This document shows, one piece after another, positions 48,643-57,847 of a stretch of 64,000 nt of DNA. Position 1 is the first letter of the stretch; every line of letters starts with the position of its first letter. Origin of the DNA: Bin5 sp965200685. GTDB lineage: Bacteria > Chloroflexota > Anaerolineae > Caldilineales > Caldilineaceae. The notes under the pieces are model-generated. The model did no database searches, was not told where the DNA came from, and saw only the letters and a list, made by a program, of their open reading frames with translations. The stretch is from positions 2,418,001 through 2,482,000 of the forward strand of contig OZ241379.1 of NCBI GenBank assembly GCA_965200685.1. The letters run 5' to 3'. A program made the position numbers and the translations under genes.

Positions 48643-49653
48643 ATGAATGCACTGCTATACCGGGGTCCGTGGATGATGCCCCTAGAAGAGCTCAATGAAC
48701 CGCTGCCGGAGGCCGGGCAGGTGGTGGTAGATGTACAGGCGGTAGGAATTTGCGGCTCGGATGTTCACGGATTTACCGGCAGCACAGGCCGTCGCACGCC
48801 AGGCATTGTGATGGGCCACGAGTTCGCGGGCACAATCTCCCGCCTCGGCCCGGACGTGGACAGCTACACCCGCGGCGATGAAGTGATCGTTATGCCCCTC
48901 TACTCCGTGGCAGAAGGCGTAGATCCGTATCCCATTAACCGCTCACCCCACCGCCGCCTGACAGGCATGAACGAGCATGGCGCGTACGCACAGCAAGTTG
49001 CCGTGCGTACCTCCCAACTGTTCCCCAAACCGGCTGGGGTGAGCTGGCAGCGGGCTGCTCTGTGCGAACCCTTGGCCGTCACCCTGCACGCCGCCCGTAT
49101 CACCCCCATCAACCCTATGCAGAAAGTAGCGGTCATCGGGGCCGGGCCAATTGGCCTGCTGGCCATGCTGGTCGCCCGCTTAAAAGGGGCCGGCACGATC
49201 TTCATCACCGACCGTTCCGCCCACCGGCTGGACCTGGCCGAGGAATTGGGCGCGGATGTGGTCATCAATGTGGACGAGACCGACGCGGCCGCCGCTATTC
49301 AGGAAATGACAGGCGGCGGAGTGGACGTGGCCTTTGAGGCAGTTGGCATCACCCCTACCGCGCAGCAATCCATCAACGCGGTCCGCAACGGCGGCCATAT
49401 CACCTGGATCGGGAACAGTGCCCGCACAATTGAACTGGACATGCAGAGTGTCGTCACCCGCGAGATGACTGTGCGGGGTACATACGGCTTTGATGAAACT
49501 GATTTCGCAGCGGCCATTGAAGCCTTAGCCTGCGGGCGTCTGCATGTAGACCCGCTCGTAGAAAAGATCGCGCCCTTAGCCCACGGGCCGGAGATCTTCC
49601 GGCAGTTGGCCGCCGGAGAGAGCGAGCTGGTGAAAGTCATTCTGCAACCATAA
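48643..49653 (+). CDS. Zinc-type medium-chain alcohol/polyol dehydrogenase lacking structural-zinc cysteines
   Basis: 336 residues. ICGSDVHGF supplies the catalytic-zinc Cys, GHEFAG the His/Glu, and GAGPIGLLAMLVARLKG the NAD loop. The structural zinc lobe normally carries four cysteines right after GDEV; here the segment reads VIVMPLYSVAEGVDPYPINR with none. This is the threonine/sorbitol/galactitol-phosphate dehydrogenase group. ATAAGGAAG stands ahead of the ATG. Just after it come a TIM-barrel isomerase gene and a phosphohexomutase gene, suggesting polyol or sugar catabolism. Confidence 0.85.
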   Translation: MNALLYRGPWMMPLEELNEPLPEAGQVVVDVQAVGICGSDVHGFTGSTGRRTPGIVMGHEFAGTISRLGPDVDSYTRGDEVIVMPLYSVAEGVDPYPINRSPHRRLTGMNEHGAYAQQVAVRTSQLFPKPAGVSWQRAALCEPLAVTLHAARITPINPMQKVAVIGAGPIGLLAMLVARLKGAGTIFITDRSAHRLDLAEELGADVVINVDETDAAAAIQEMTGGGVDVAFEAVGITPTAQQSINAVRNGGHITWIGNSARTIELDMQSVVTREMTVRGTYGFDETDFAAAIEALACGRLHVDPLVEKIAPLAHGPEIFRQLAAGESELVKVILQP

Positions 49654-49670
49654 AAATGGGGTACTCCTCT

Positions 49671-50587
49671 ATGAAAATCGCGGCCTTCCCCAAATGTTAT
49701 CTGGACGAAATCTCCCTCCAGCGCAGCATGTCAGTGTTCGACTGGATCGAACTGGCCAAAGAGCTAGAACCGGAAGGGTTGGAGATGTACGAAGGTTTCT
49801 TCTGGAGCTTGGACGATGCCTATATATCTTCGATTGGCGAGGCCATCGCAGCCGCTGGCTTTGCTATGCCCATGCTCTGCTGCTCACCAGATTTCACCGA
49901 CCCGGACCCGAACGCACGCAAGCGAGCCGTTGAACGCGAAGCCCAGATGATCCGCATCACCCGCCAACTAGGGGGGCCAGGTGCAGTCTGCCGGGTCCTC
50001 TCTGGCCAACGCCGGCCCCATGTATCGCTGCAGCAAGGCCTGGAATGGGTGGTGGAATGTATCACCGAATGTATCGCCATCGCCAAAGAATATGATATCG
50101 TGCTAGGCCTGGAAAACCATTATAAGGACGGCTATTGGAGCTTCCCAGAATTCGCCCAGAAGGTCGATGTCTTTCTACAATTGTTGGCAGCCATCCCCGA
50201 GCGGAAACATTTCGGTGTACAGTATGACCCGTCCAACGCGCTAGTGGCCGGGGACGACCCGGTAGAGCTGCTACGCCAAGTCTCGGACCGGGTAGTGGCC
50301 ATGCATGCCAGCGACCGCTTTCTACTCCAAGGTACGACATTGGAAGAGGTACTTCTGCCCAATGGCCTCATCGGCTACCCAGACAAACTCCAGCATGGGG
50401 TCACCGGCCAAGGCAGCAACGACTACAATGCTATCTTCTCCATTCTGCGGGCCGAAGACTTCAAGGCTGGGTCAGCATTGAAGACGGGATGAATGGGATG
50501 GAAGAAATGCGGGAGAGTATTGCGTTCTTGAAACGAATGCGCGCACAATACTTTGGGCCTGTCACACCGCTGGTCGCTGCCCAATGA
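49671..50587 (+). pseudogene. Sugar phosphate isomerase/epimerase-like gene with a -1 frameshift near its 3' end
   Basis: The first frame (from ATG 49671) is a PF01261 TIM barrel: IVLGLENHYKDGYW with Glu, FGVQYDPSNALVAGDDP, VVAMHASDR with His. It runs into AEDF and then a stop at 50490-50492. From 50465 the next frame continues perfectly in meaning: GWVSIEDGMNGMEEMRESIA and on to the stop at 50585-50587, which is the expected C terminus of the family. One base is missing between 50464 and 50465. Either the gene is recently broken or there is a sequencing error. Confidence 0.8.
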
Positions 50588-50653
50588 CCAGTGAAAACCA
50601 AACACCAAACAGACCACAGCAGTTACTAGCCATTGCAGTTACAGGAGGAAAGA

Positions 50654-52131
50654 TTGACGATCAAGTTTGGTACAGACGGTTGGCGAGCTGTCATCAGCGA
50701 AAATTTTACGTTTGAAAATGTCTACAAGGTTGCCCAAGCATTTGCCGATGTAACGAACGAACAGTTCCAACAAGAGTGCTGCAACGCCCCCAACCTGCAA
50801 CCGGCCCTGGTTGTCGGCTTTGACACCCGCTTCCTCAGTGATCGCTACGCGGTCGCTGTTGCCGAGGTACTGGCAGGCAACAACATCCGGGTCTGGTTGA
50901 GCAATGCCGATGTGCCGACGCCGATGGTCTCCTATGCAATCGTTGACAAGCAGGCCCATGGCGGCGTGATGATCACCGCCAGCCACAATCCACCCCGCTA
51001 CAATGGCATGAAACTGAAGGCTTCTTACGGCGGCTCCGCCACCACTGCCACCTGTAAGGCAGTGGAGCAACGCATCCATCTACAGGATGAACTAGGCCAG
51101 CCCCCACAGAGAGTCCCCTATACCCAGGCTCTTAAAACTGGCCTCATTGAACGGTTCAACCCTCTGCCCGCCTACCGCAAGCAGATGCAGCGGCTTGTCG
51201 ATTTTGAAGCCATCCAAAAGGCTGGTCTCTCCGTAGCCGTGGATGCCATGTATGGGGCCGGGCGGATCTATCTCCGGCAGCTACTGGAAACAGCCGACTG
51301 CTACGTGACCGAACTACGCAGTGAGATGAACCCTGGCTTCAACGGCATCCATCCGGAACCGGTCCTCCAACATCTGCAACCGCTAGTAGCGGAGATGAAG
51401 ACCGGCAAATACCAATTGGGATTGGCGACCGACGGGGACGCAGACCGAATTGGGGCCATCGACCAGATGGACGCTTTATCAACCCGCATCAGATTATGGC
51501 TCTGCTAGTCGATTATCTGATTCAGGAGCGAAACCTGCGCGGGAGCATTGTCAAGACAGTCAGCACAACGCAGATGCTGAATCAATTGGCCGATCATTAC
51601 GGGCTCCATGTGCATGAGACACCGGTAGGCTTCAACTACATCAGTGATCTGATGTTGCAGGAGCCGGTGCTGCTCGGTGGAGAGGAAAGCGGCGGCATCA
51701 GCATCTTCGGCCACATTCCAGAAGGTGACGGGTTGCTGATGGGGCTGCTGCTAACGGAGTTAGTGGCCAAACGGGGCAAACCCCTCGGCGCACTCGTCAA
51801 TGAGCTAATGGAACGCCCCTATATAGGACACTTCTCCTATGGCCGGGATGACCGGGCAGTGCAACCCTTCAAGAAAGCGGAGCTGATACAGGGATTGATG
51901 GCGAATCAACCATACACCCTAGCCGGCTCGCCTGTCGCCCAAGTCAATAACCAAGATGGCGTGAAGTTCATCCTAAAGAACAAGAGTTGGCTATTGATTC
52001 GGCCCAGCGGCACAGAGCCTGTATTGCGGATCTACGTTGAAGCCCATTCAGATGAAGCAGTGGCTACCCTACTGAAGGAGGGCGCAGAGCTGGCCCAACG
52101 GATGCTAACAACAGTGGCCTATAAGCAGTAA
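50654..52131 (+). pseudogene. Phosphohexomutase (phosphoglucomutase/phosphomannomutase) gene with a -1 frameshift
   Basis: AGGAGG at 50643-50648 precedes a TTG start at 50654 (MTIKFGTDGWRAVIS). The phosphoserine loop TASHNPPRYNG (about residue 110) and metal loop TDGDADRIGAID are present. The frame then leaves the gene at GAID-QMDAL and stops at 51508. In the next frame, one missing base near 51467 restores NGRFINPHQIMALLVDYL and the rest, including GGEESGG and the phosphate-binding RPSGTEPVLRIYVEA, down to the stop at 52129-52131. The enzyme interconverts hexose 1- and 6-phosphates. It is the second adjacent gene with a single-base loss. Confidence 0.82.
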
Positions 52132-52148
52132 CTGCAGTGACACCAGCG

Positions 52149-52466
52149 TTAGCTAGAAGCTAGATGCTGTCTGATCTCTTGGCGTGTCTGCTCAAAGGTC
52201 TGGCACAATATCACATCAGAGGTTTGTTCCGCGCCAACGGCACGCTGAGCACAAGAGACACACCCAAGGGACGCTTTATACGAGCTCTGGGTACAGTTCA
52301 GACAACCGCATAGACGGATCATCATCAGCGAGAAAGCGAGTGTGTCCTCATTTCCATCCTGCTGGCTTGCAACTTGGTTGACCAATTCCTGCCAATCAGT
52401 GCCTCGTTCTAAGCGCAGTGGTTGGATCGCCCGATGAGGAAAGAGTATTTCACTTTTGGGATACAT
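52149..52466 (-). CDS. Small Cys-rich conserved protein of unknown function
   Basis: About 105 residues from ATG 52466 (MYPKSEILFPHRAIQ). MMIRLCGCLNCTQSSYKASLGCVSCAQ holds CxCxxC and CxxC pairs that could bind zinc or an iron-sulfur cluster. The opening and the Cys spacing remind me of small proteins annotated only as hypothetical in Chloroflexota. It converges with the phosphohexomutase gene, leaving 17 bases between stops. A role cannot be assigned. Confidence 0.6.
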   Translation of the reverse strand: MYPKSEILFPHRAIQPLRLERGTDWQELVNQVASQQDGNEDTLAFSLMMIRLCGCLNCTQSSYKASLGCVSCAQRAVGAEQTSDVILCQTFEQTRQEIRQHLASS

Positions 52467-52584
52467 AACCAATCCAGTCCTTTCATTCGTGGTCACTGCA
52501 ACAGCGGTAGCCAATGGTTCGTGCAAACCCAATACCACAGGTCACATTCGTTGCAGTTCCTGGCCATAGGCCACTACAGTGCCA

Positions 52585-53298
52585 TTAAATGACTAGCAAC
52601 AATGCCACCAAGACAGACAGCCCAGTAACCAGCAGCCCCATGAGCAGAACGAAAAATAGTGGGAGTACTATAGCTGTCAAGGCCCGCTTCCTAGGCAGCC
52701 CCGTGACCTCTTCGTTGGCCCTGGCATAGACGACGACAGCCCAGATGATGCTGACCACATTACCTATTCCCCCTAGGCATGGGAGCGGCGAGAGAGCGGT
52801 GAGAAGCAGCGGCACTGCAGTAAAACCCGTGGCCGCGAAAAACGGCTGCAGCCGGTTTGTGGCACCCAATGCTTTGTTACAGGTCATCACCAGCGCGCCG
52901 TAGACGACCCACAGGGAAAGCCAGCGCACAGGCCAGTTGATCCACTCACCGAGAGCACTGAGAAAAGCTGCCAACCAGCTCGGAAAGGGCTGATCAAGGC
53001 CAGCGACGATTTGGAAAAGTTCGCCCACCTGGACGAACCTGAAACGCTCAGGGCCAAATTGCTCCAACATCTGGCCCAATGCTACGCTGACATCCGCCAA
53101 TTGTGCTAGAGGAAGAGCACCCCCGGATACTGCAGCCTGGCCCCAATTGACCAGAAACGACGGAAAGCCAGCCAACAATCCAAGAAGGACAACCATCCCT
53201 AAGGATTGGCGCATTGTCGTGTTGGCGAAACCTGAGGCGCGCAATTGGGCTGCATCACTCATCTGTTGGGGAGTGGGGAGCCATTTCTGGAATTTCAT
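52585..53298 (-). CDS. Yip1-family membrane protein (second of a pair)
   Basis: About 237 residues with five or six hydrophobic segments and a glycine/proline-rich loop (SPLPCLGGIGNVVSIIWAVVVY) typical of Yip1-domain proteins (PF04893). The N terminus MKFQKWLPTPQQMSDAAQL is soluble. ATG 53298 shares bases with the stop of the upstream Yip1 gene (ATGA), so the pair is translationally coupled. Bacterial Yip1 proteins are of unknown function. Confidence 0.65.
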   Translation of the reverse strand: MKFQKWLPTPQQMSDAAQLRASGFANTTMRQSLGMVVLLGLLAGFPSFLVNWGQAAVSGGALPLAQLADVSVALGQMLEQFGPERFRFVQVGELFQIVAGLDQPFPSWLAAFLSALGEWINWPVRWLSLWVVYGALVMTCNKALGATNRLQPFFAATGFTAVPLLLTALSPLPCLGGIGNVVSIIWAVVVYARANEEVTGLPRKRALTAIVLPLFFVLLMGLLVTGLSVLVALLLVI

Positions 53299-53996
53299 AC
53301 ACGAGCCCCAACCACAACGAGCAACGCGCCTAGGCCACCGCCCACAACCAAACTGACTAACACGAGCAGCCACGGCCCGACGACCGCCAATGCTGCTCGT
53401 GTAGGAGGCAATTCATGGGCCACTTCCATCCCTCGATAGGCGATCAGAATACCCCATACATGGATCAGAATACCACCAATCGACACGAATGGAATGATCG
53501 TGAGGATATACAAAAGACGAGGGCCATTGCTCAACGCCATGGCCCCTAGGGTCTGGCCTAGGGAACCCTGCCCGCCGACAGCCCGAGCGATCAGATGGCC
53601 AGTTATGCCGAAGAGGAGCCATTGGACGATGAGGCCAAAAGGCGTGACCACCAGCGTCAAAAGACGCAACCAACCGCTGCCATATCCGCTGCTCATGGAA
53701 AGGAGAGGCCAGATCTCGCCCAACGTTCGTTCGACTTCCAGCAGCGTCTCAGCGTTCGCTACTAGCTGTCGTAGTGCTTGCAACAGTGTATTCAGGACCA
53801 CCTCCGCTGGCGGCAAAGACCCGGTGAGGAGCAGGCCCCCGAGTACCTGTGCAACTGCAGTCAGAACACCGATGCAAGCGCACAAAAAGAGCCCTTCAAC
53901 CCAAGGGTTATCGTCATCAACCATTTCTACGAACGGCTCAGGTTCTAAGACCAGAGCCTGCCCGATGAGTCTCGGATAGTTCTGTGGCTGTATCAT
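53295..53996 (-). CDS. Yip1-family membrane protein (first of a pair)
   Basis: 233 residues. A polar N terminus (MIQPQNYPRLIGQALVLEPE) with the family-like PWVEGLFLCACIGVL first helix is followed by about four more helices, including GSLGQTLGAMALSNGPRLLY and IPFVSIGGILIHVWGILIAY. Layout and the last helices match PF04893. It is the first gene of a two-gene minus-strand operon, diverging from the LysM-transpeptidase gene. Confidence 0.68.
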   Translation of the reverse strand: MIQPQNYPRLIGQALVLEPEPFVEMVDDDNPWVEGLFLCACIGVLTAVAQVLGGLLLTGSLPPAEVVLNTLLQALRQLVANAETLLEVERTLGEIWPLLSMSSGYGSGWLRLLTLVVTPFGLIVQWLLFGITGHLIARAVGGQGSLGQTLGAMALSNGPRLLYILTIIPFVSIGGILIHVWGILIAYRGMEVAHELPPTRAALAVVGPWLLVLVSLVVGGGLGALLVVVGARV

Positions 53997-54399
53997 CTGT
54001 GCAACCAGTTTGAGGTAGTGGAAACGGCATCAGGGTTCAAGGACGAACAGGGAGAATCCTAGATGATCCTGATATAGGCAGCTTACATACATGCCATGTA
54101 AACGAACGATACGATAATAGCATAGTTCAAGGGCTAGTGGCTAGATTCAATTTCGTATTGCTGTGGCTCGATCACTGATCCCTAGCGTCTCCGAGCGTAT
54201 GGTGTTATACTGTATGCGTGTCTAGTGGAGAAACTGCAGATACTCTGCCCCTGCGAAGCTGTGATGCAGCAACAATCGCTGTTGAGTCAGTAGGCCGCAT
54301 GTAGTATGCTTCATCCGTATCAATTACACCAAATGCAGGCCTGTACGAGAATGCGATTGGACGTTGCGTTTGACTGGAGTTCACAGGAAACGAATCTGG
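53997..54399. other. 403-base divergent intergenic region
   Basis: Lies between the Yip1 pair and the transpeptidase gene. It contains a TTATACTGTATGCG stretch near 54203 that could be a -10 element for the + strand gene, but a matching -35 was not seen. Short palindromic fragments of the GATCACTGATC type occur near 54170. A minus-strand frame at 54205-54420 has no motif and is ignored. Confidence 0.4.
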
Positions 54400-55554
54400 A
54401 TGTATCCATTCCTTTACCAAAGAATCCTGAGCGGTTTTAGCTGGCGGGCTGGGGCCGTTATCTTGCTCTTGGTTCTAGGAGTTGGTCTAGGGTCCGCCTC
54501 TTCTGCCCAAGCCGTATCAGATTTTGGGAATCATGCCAAGGCCGAACCAACGCCGCTACCGTCCGCAATTGTCAACGAACAGAACGTAGCGGCTATCGAC
54601 CTCAATAGCATGAATCATACTTATACCGTGCAGGAAGGCGATACATTGGCCCAGATTGCCTTGTGGTTCGGGGTGGACCACACAGCTTTGCGTGCGGTGA
54701 ACAACCTACCCTTACACGAACCCCCCCTGCTCATCGCCGGCCAGAAATTGACCCTGCCGGCCACCCCCTGGGACCTGAATGCCAAGTCGCCGGCATACAC
54801 CCATACAGTGAAAGTCGGCGATACCTTGAGCGGCATTGCCGAACGATATGGCGTCGATTTGCGCGGGCTGATGGTCCTCAACCGCATCACCAACCCCAAT
54901 TATATTGTCATCGGCAGTACATTGAAGATCCCAAGCGAGCCCATACAGAGGGACGGCCCTGCCATCGGTTTGGCCCGCTCCGGGTTCATCTATCACCGAG
55001 TACAACTAGGAGAGACGATATCCGCTCTATCCCTTGCCTTTGACACCACCCCCATGACGATTGTAGAGTACAACGGCCTGCCCAATGAGAGCACCCTCTA
55101 CTTTGGACGGGAAATTCGCGTCCCCTATGGCCCCCCACAGTTGGAGAGACGGCTGCCGCCCACACCCATTTCCGGCACAGAGTTCGTTGTCAGCCTCAGC
55201 CGTCAACGCTGTTGGGTAATGCGTAACAGGCAAATCATCTTCGAATGGAAGTGCAGCACCGGCTACGGCCAGTGGATGACTAAGGTCGGCACCTTTCCCA
55301 TCAAAACCCGTATGGAGATAGCCCGCAGCAGTGCATACCGGCTCAATATGCCCTTTTGGCTTGGCCTGTATGACGTAGGTGAGTTCGAAAATGGCATTCA
55401 CGGCCTGCCCGTGGATTGGGAAAGCCAAGAAAAACTGTGGGATAGTCTCGTCGGGCAGCCGGCCACGTTTGGTTGTGCCATGCTTTTGGACGACCACGCC
55501 CAAATCCTCTACGATATCTCGTACATCAACATGCCCGTTCATATCGTCAATTAG
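54400..55554 (+). CDS. Exported LysM-L,D-transpeptidase (YkuD) cell-wall protein
   Basis: About 384 residues. A signal peptide (AVILLLVLGVGLGSASSAQA) is followed by three LysM domains, each with the (T/E)GDTLxxIA-type opening at about residues 72, 133 and 197. The YkuD catalytic domain runs from about 260 with His334 (GIHGLP) and Cys359 (TFGCAML). Such enzymes form 3-3 peptidoglycan cross-links or attach proteins outside the cytoplasmic membrane. The motif after the Cys usually reads (V/I)R; here it is AM, so activity may be altered. AGGAAA lies nine bases before ATG 54400. Confidence 0.87.
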   Translation: MYPFLYQRILSGFSWRAGAVILLLVLGVGLGSASSAQAVSDFGNHAKAEPTPLPSAIVNEQNVAAIDLNSMNHTYTVQEGDTLAQIALWFGVDHTALRAVNNLPLHEPPLLIAGQKLTLPATPWDLNAKSPAYTHTVKVGDTLSGIAERYGVDLRGLMVLNRITNPNYIVIGSTLKIPSEPIQRDGPAIGLARSGFIYHRVQLGETISALSLAFDTTPMTIVEYNGLPNESTLYFGREIRVPYGPPQLERRLPPTPISGTEFVVSLSRQRCWVMRNRQIIFEWKCSTGYGQWMTKVGTFPIKTRMEIARSSAYRLNMPFWLGLYDVGEFENGIHGLPVDWESQEKLWDSLVGQPATFGCAMLLDDHAQILYDISYINMPVHIVN

Positions 55555-55565
55555 CCCAAATCCCA

Positions 55566-56609
55566 GTGATCACTGAAACACCAAATCCAGACTACCGTAG
55601 TTGCAGGCCAGTGCCATTACCCACAGGCAAAGTGCCATCAGAAATGCTGGCCCATTTTCTCTCCTCCCTGCCGACCGCCCACCCACAGCTTCTCTTGGGG
55701 CCAGGCGTCGGTGAAGATGCTGCCATCATCAACTTAGGCTCGGAGTGCTTGCTCGCTGCCAAGAGCGACCCCATCACCTTTGCCAGCGATGAAATCGGCT
55801 ACTACGCGGTACACGTCTGCGCCAATGACCTGGCCGTATGCGGAGCCCGCCCGCTCTTTTATCTACCCACCATCTTGTTGCCGGAAAAGACAACCGACAC
55901 CGATGCTGGCCAGATCTTCGCCCAAATCGGCGACACCTGCCGCGGACTGGGCATCACAGTGGTCGGCGGCCATACAGAGGTGACGCCCACTGTCAAACAG
56001 CCGGTCGTGGCCGGCACCCTGTTAGGAGATGTCGAGAAGGTTGTGTCCACAGGTGGTTGTCGTCCCGGCGATGTCATCCTGTTGGCCGGCAGTGCTGCCA
56101 TTGAGGGCACATCGATCATCGCGCGCGAGAAACAGGACACTTTATTGGCCCAGGGATGGGAAGCCACAGAACTGAACGAGGCGGCCAACTATCTCTACAA
56201 ACCGGGGATCAGTGTGCTGGGGCCGGCCCTGGCCGCAGCCGAGGCAGACCTGGTAACAGCTATGCACGACCCGACAGAGGGCGGGATAGCCACCGGCCTG
56301 TGGGAGATAGCCCATGCCTCCGGCTGTGGGCTGGAAGTGAACCTGACCGCGATTCCCATAACGCCCTTGACCGCCAAGCTCTGTGCTGCCTTCGGGCTTG
56401 ACCCGTTGGGAACTATCGCATCCGGGGGCCTGCTGGCGACCGCAACAGCGGAAAATGTGGAGCCTCTGCTAGCTCTCTGGCAGGAAGCAGGCCAATGGGG
56501 ACAGCGCATAGGGCGGGTCCTACCCAAGGAAAAGGGTATCTACGCAACTCAGCATGGCAAACGCTCGGTCTTGCCCCATTTTGACGCAGATGAAATCGTG
56601 AAGTTATAA
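55566..56609 (+). CDS. AIR-synthase-fold (HypE/ThiL-like) ATP-binding protein
   Basis: About 347 residues. GVGEDAAII is the N-terminal ATP/metal motif of the PurM-like family, VCANDLAVCGARPL the dimer-interface segment, VVGGHTEV a second nucleotide-side motif, and DPTEGGIATGLWEIA the C-terminal glycine-rich loop. Overall closest in style to HypE-like maturation proteins, but the C-terminal cysteine motif of true HypE (PRxC) is absent and no hydrogenase genes are nearby. GTG 55566, 12 bases after the previous stop, is chosen because the open frame to 55473 would overlap the transpeptidase. A palindrome CAGTGATCACTG covers this start. Confidence 0.75.
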   Translation: MITETPNPDYRSCRPVPLPTGKVPSEMLAHFLSSLPTAHPQLLLGPGVGEDAAIINLGSECLLAAKSDPITFASDEIGYYAVHVCANDLAVCGARPLFYLPTILLPEKTTDTDAGQIFAQIGDTCRGLGITVVGGHTEVTPTVKQPVVAGTLLGDVEKVVSTGGCRPGDVILLAGSAAIEGTSIIAREKQDTLLAQGWEATELNEAANYLYKPGISVLGPALAAAEADLVTAMHDPTEGGIATGLWEIAHASGCGLEVNLTAIPITPLTAKLCAAFGLDPLGTIASGGLLATATAENVEPLLALWQEAGQWGQRIGRVLPKEKGIYATQHGKRSVLPHFDADEIVKL

Positions 56610-56633
56610 CCGCAGCCGGCAATGACCTTCAGG

Positions 56634-56741
56634 CTTCTCAACCTCCTGCCACTTCATGGCCGTTACAACGGCCACCAATGTGCTGGAACCCGATAAAGCC
56701 GTGCACTTCTCAACCTCCTGCCACTTCATGGCCGTTACAAC
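56634..56741 (-). CRISPR. Two-repeat CRISPR-like element (36-base repeats, one 36-base spacer)
   Basis: An identical 36-base sequence occurs at 56634-56669 and 56706-56741, separated by 36 unique bases. On the minus strand each repeat starts GTTGTAACGG and ends GGTTGAGAAG, with a small inverted GCCA/TGGC pair inside, so size and ends resemble CRISPR repeats. No cas gene lies in the window. The repeat nearest the ligase gene covers that gene's stop codon. It could also be a simple duplication. The 72-base period keeps a frame open across both copies. Confidence 0.4.
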
Positions 56742-57847
56742 CCCTCCACCGTCTCTGCCATCAGATGATCTACCACCGCCTTGACATCCTCCCCATGGGC
56801 ATGATAGACCTGCAATTGCCGGTCCGCACTGGTACCGGTCGCGAGCATCTGATAGATCGGCTCGATCTCCTTTTGGATGCCTAGTTCTGCGATCTCCTCC
56901 CCTACCAGCTCAAGCAGTTCCTGAATCAATGACCGGGTCGGGAGTTCCGCTCGTTTTCCGAAGTCGATCATCTTGCCGTCCAGCCCATAGTGGGCTGCGC
57001 GCCACTTATTTTCCTCGATCAACTCCTTGCTGTAGACCCGGAAAGTGACATTGCGCTGACGCAGCCTCCAATGCCACAGGAGAATCGCCTGACACAGGGC
57101 AGCGATGGCGATAGCCTCATCCACCCGGGGACACATATCACAGATCCGGAACTCTAGCGTCGGGTAGCTGTGATGGGGGCGTATGTCCCACCAGATTTTA
57201 CTGGAGTCGGGGATACAGTGGGTGTTGATGAGGGTTTGCACCAGCCCTTGATAGGCAGCTCGATTGGGAAACGCGTCCGGGATGCCGGTGCGGGGCAAGT
57301 TCTCAAAAATTACAGCCCGGTAGCTCTTCAAGCCCGTGCGACGCCCCGTCCAAAACGGGCTGCTCGTGCTCAAGGCCAGCAGGGATGGCAGCATATAACG
57401 GACCACATTCATCGTGTCAATGGCGAAGTCAGGATCGTCTATGCCTACATGGATGTGCATACCGAAGATCAGCATGCGCTGAGCCACCAGTTGCATCTCA
57501 TCTAGCAGGCCCTGATAGCGGGGGAATGGGGTTACTTCCTGCTCTGACCAGTGGCTCATGGGATGAGTGGCCGCGGCCACGATAGCCAGGCCCTTCTCTT
57601 CCGCGAGTCTGCTGATGAATGCACGCTGGCCCAGCAGTTCCTCCTTTGCTTCCGCGACTGTCGTACAGACCGGCGTGCCCAGCTCCACCATGGATTGATG
57701 CAGCTCTGCCTTGATCTCTCGCTCCACCATCACCAGCTTACCCTCTTCCAGAAACTGGGTGATGAACGAGCGCAGTTGGCCCGTCTCCGGATCGATAATC
57801 TGATACTCTTCCTCAATACCAATTGTCAGCTTCGGTCGTGAAATCAT
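56735..57847 (-). CDS. YbdK-like carboxylate-amine ligase (GCS2 family), copy 1
   Basis: 370 residues, typical for the glutamate-cysteine-ligase family 2 (PF04107). TIGIEEEYQIIDP is the N-terminal ATP/metal motif, MHIHVGIDDPDFAID the central HxHxG motif, and TLEFRICDMCPRVDEA the ExRxxD segment. Family enzymes form amide bonds between a carboxylate and an amine with ATP, for example weak gamma-glutamylcysteine synthesis. Its start overlaps the stop of copy 2 (ATGA). Its last codons lie in the CRISPR-like repeat. The product of the operon is not known. Confidence 0.87.
   Translation of the reverse strand: MISRPKLTIGIEEEYQIIDPETGQLRSFITQFLEEGKLVMVEREIKAELHQSMVELGTPVCTTVAEAKEELLGQRAFISRLAEEKGLAIVAAATHPMSHWSEQEVTPFPRYQGLLDEMQLVAQRMLIFGMHIHVGIDDPDFAIDTMNVVRYMLPSLLALSTSSPFWTGRRTGLKSYRAVIFENLPRTGIPDAFPNRAAYQGLVQTLINTHCIPDSSKIWWDIRPHHSYPTLEFRICDMCPRVDEAIAIAALCQAILLWHWRLRQRNVTFRVYSKELIEENKWRAAHYGLDGKMIDFGKRAELPTRSLIQELLELVGEEIAELGIQKEIEPIYQMLATGTSADRQLQVYHAHGEDVKAVVDHLMAETVEGL

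Noticed and set aside
54205..54420. Minus-strand 71-codon frame in the divergent gap before the transpeptidase
   Set aside because: Overlaps the transpeptidase start and shows no recognisable features.
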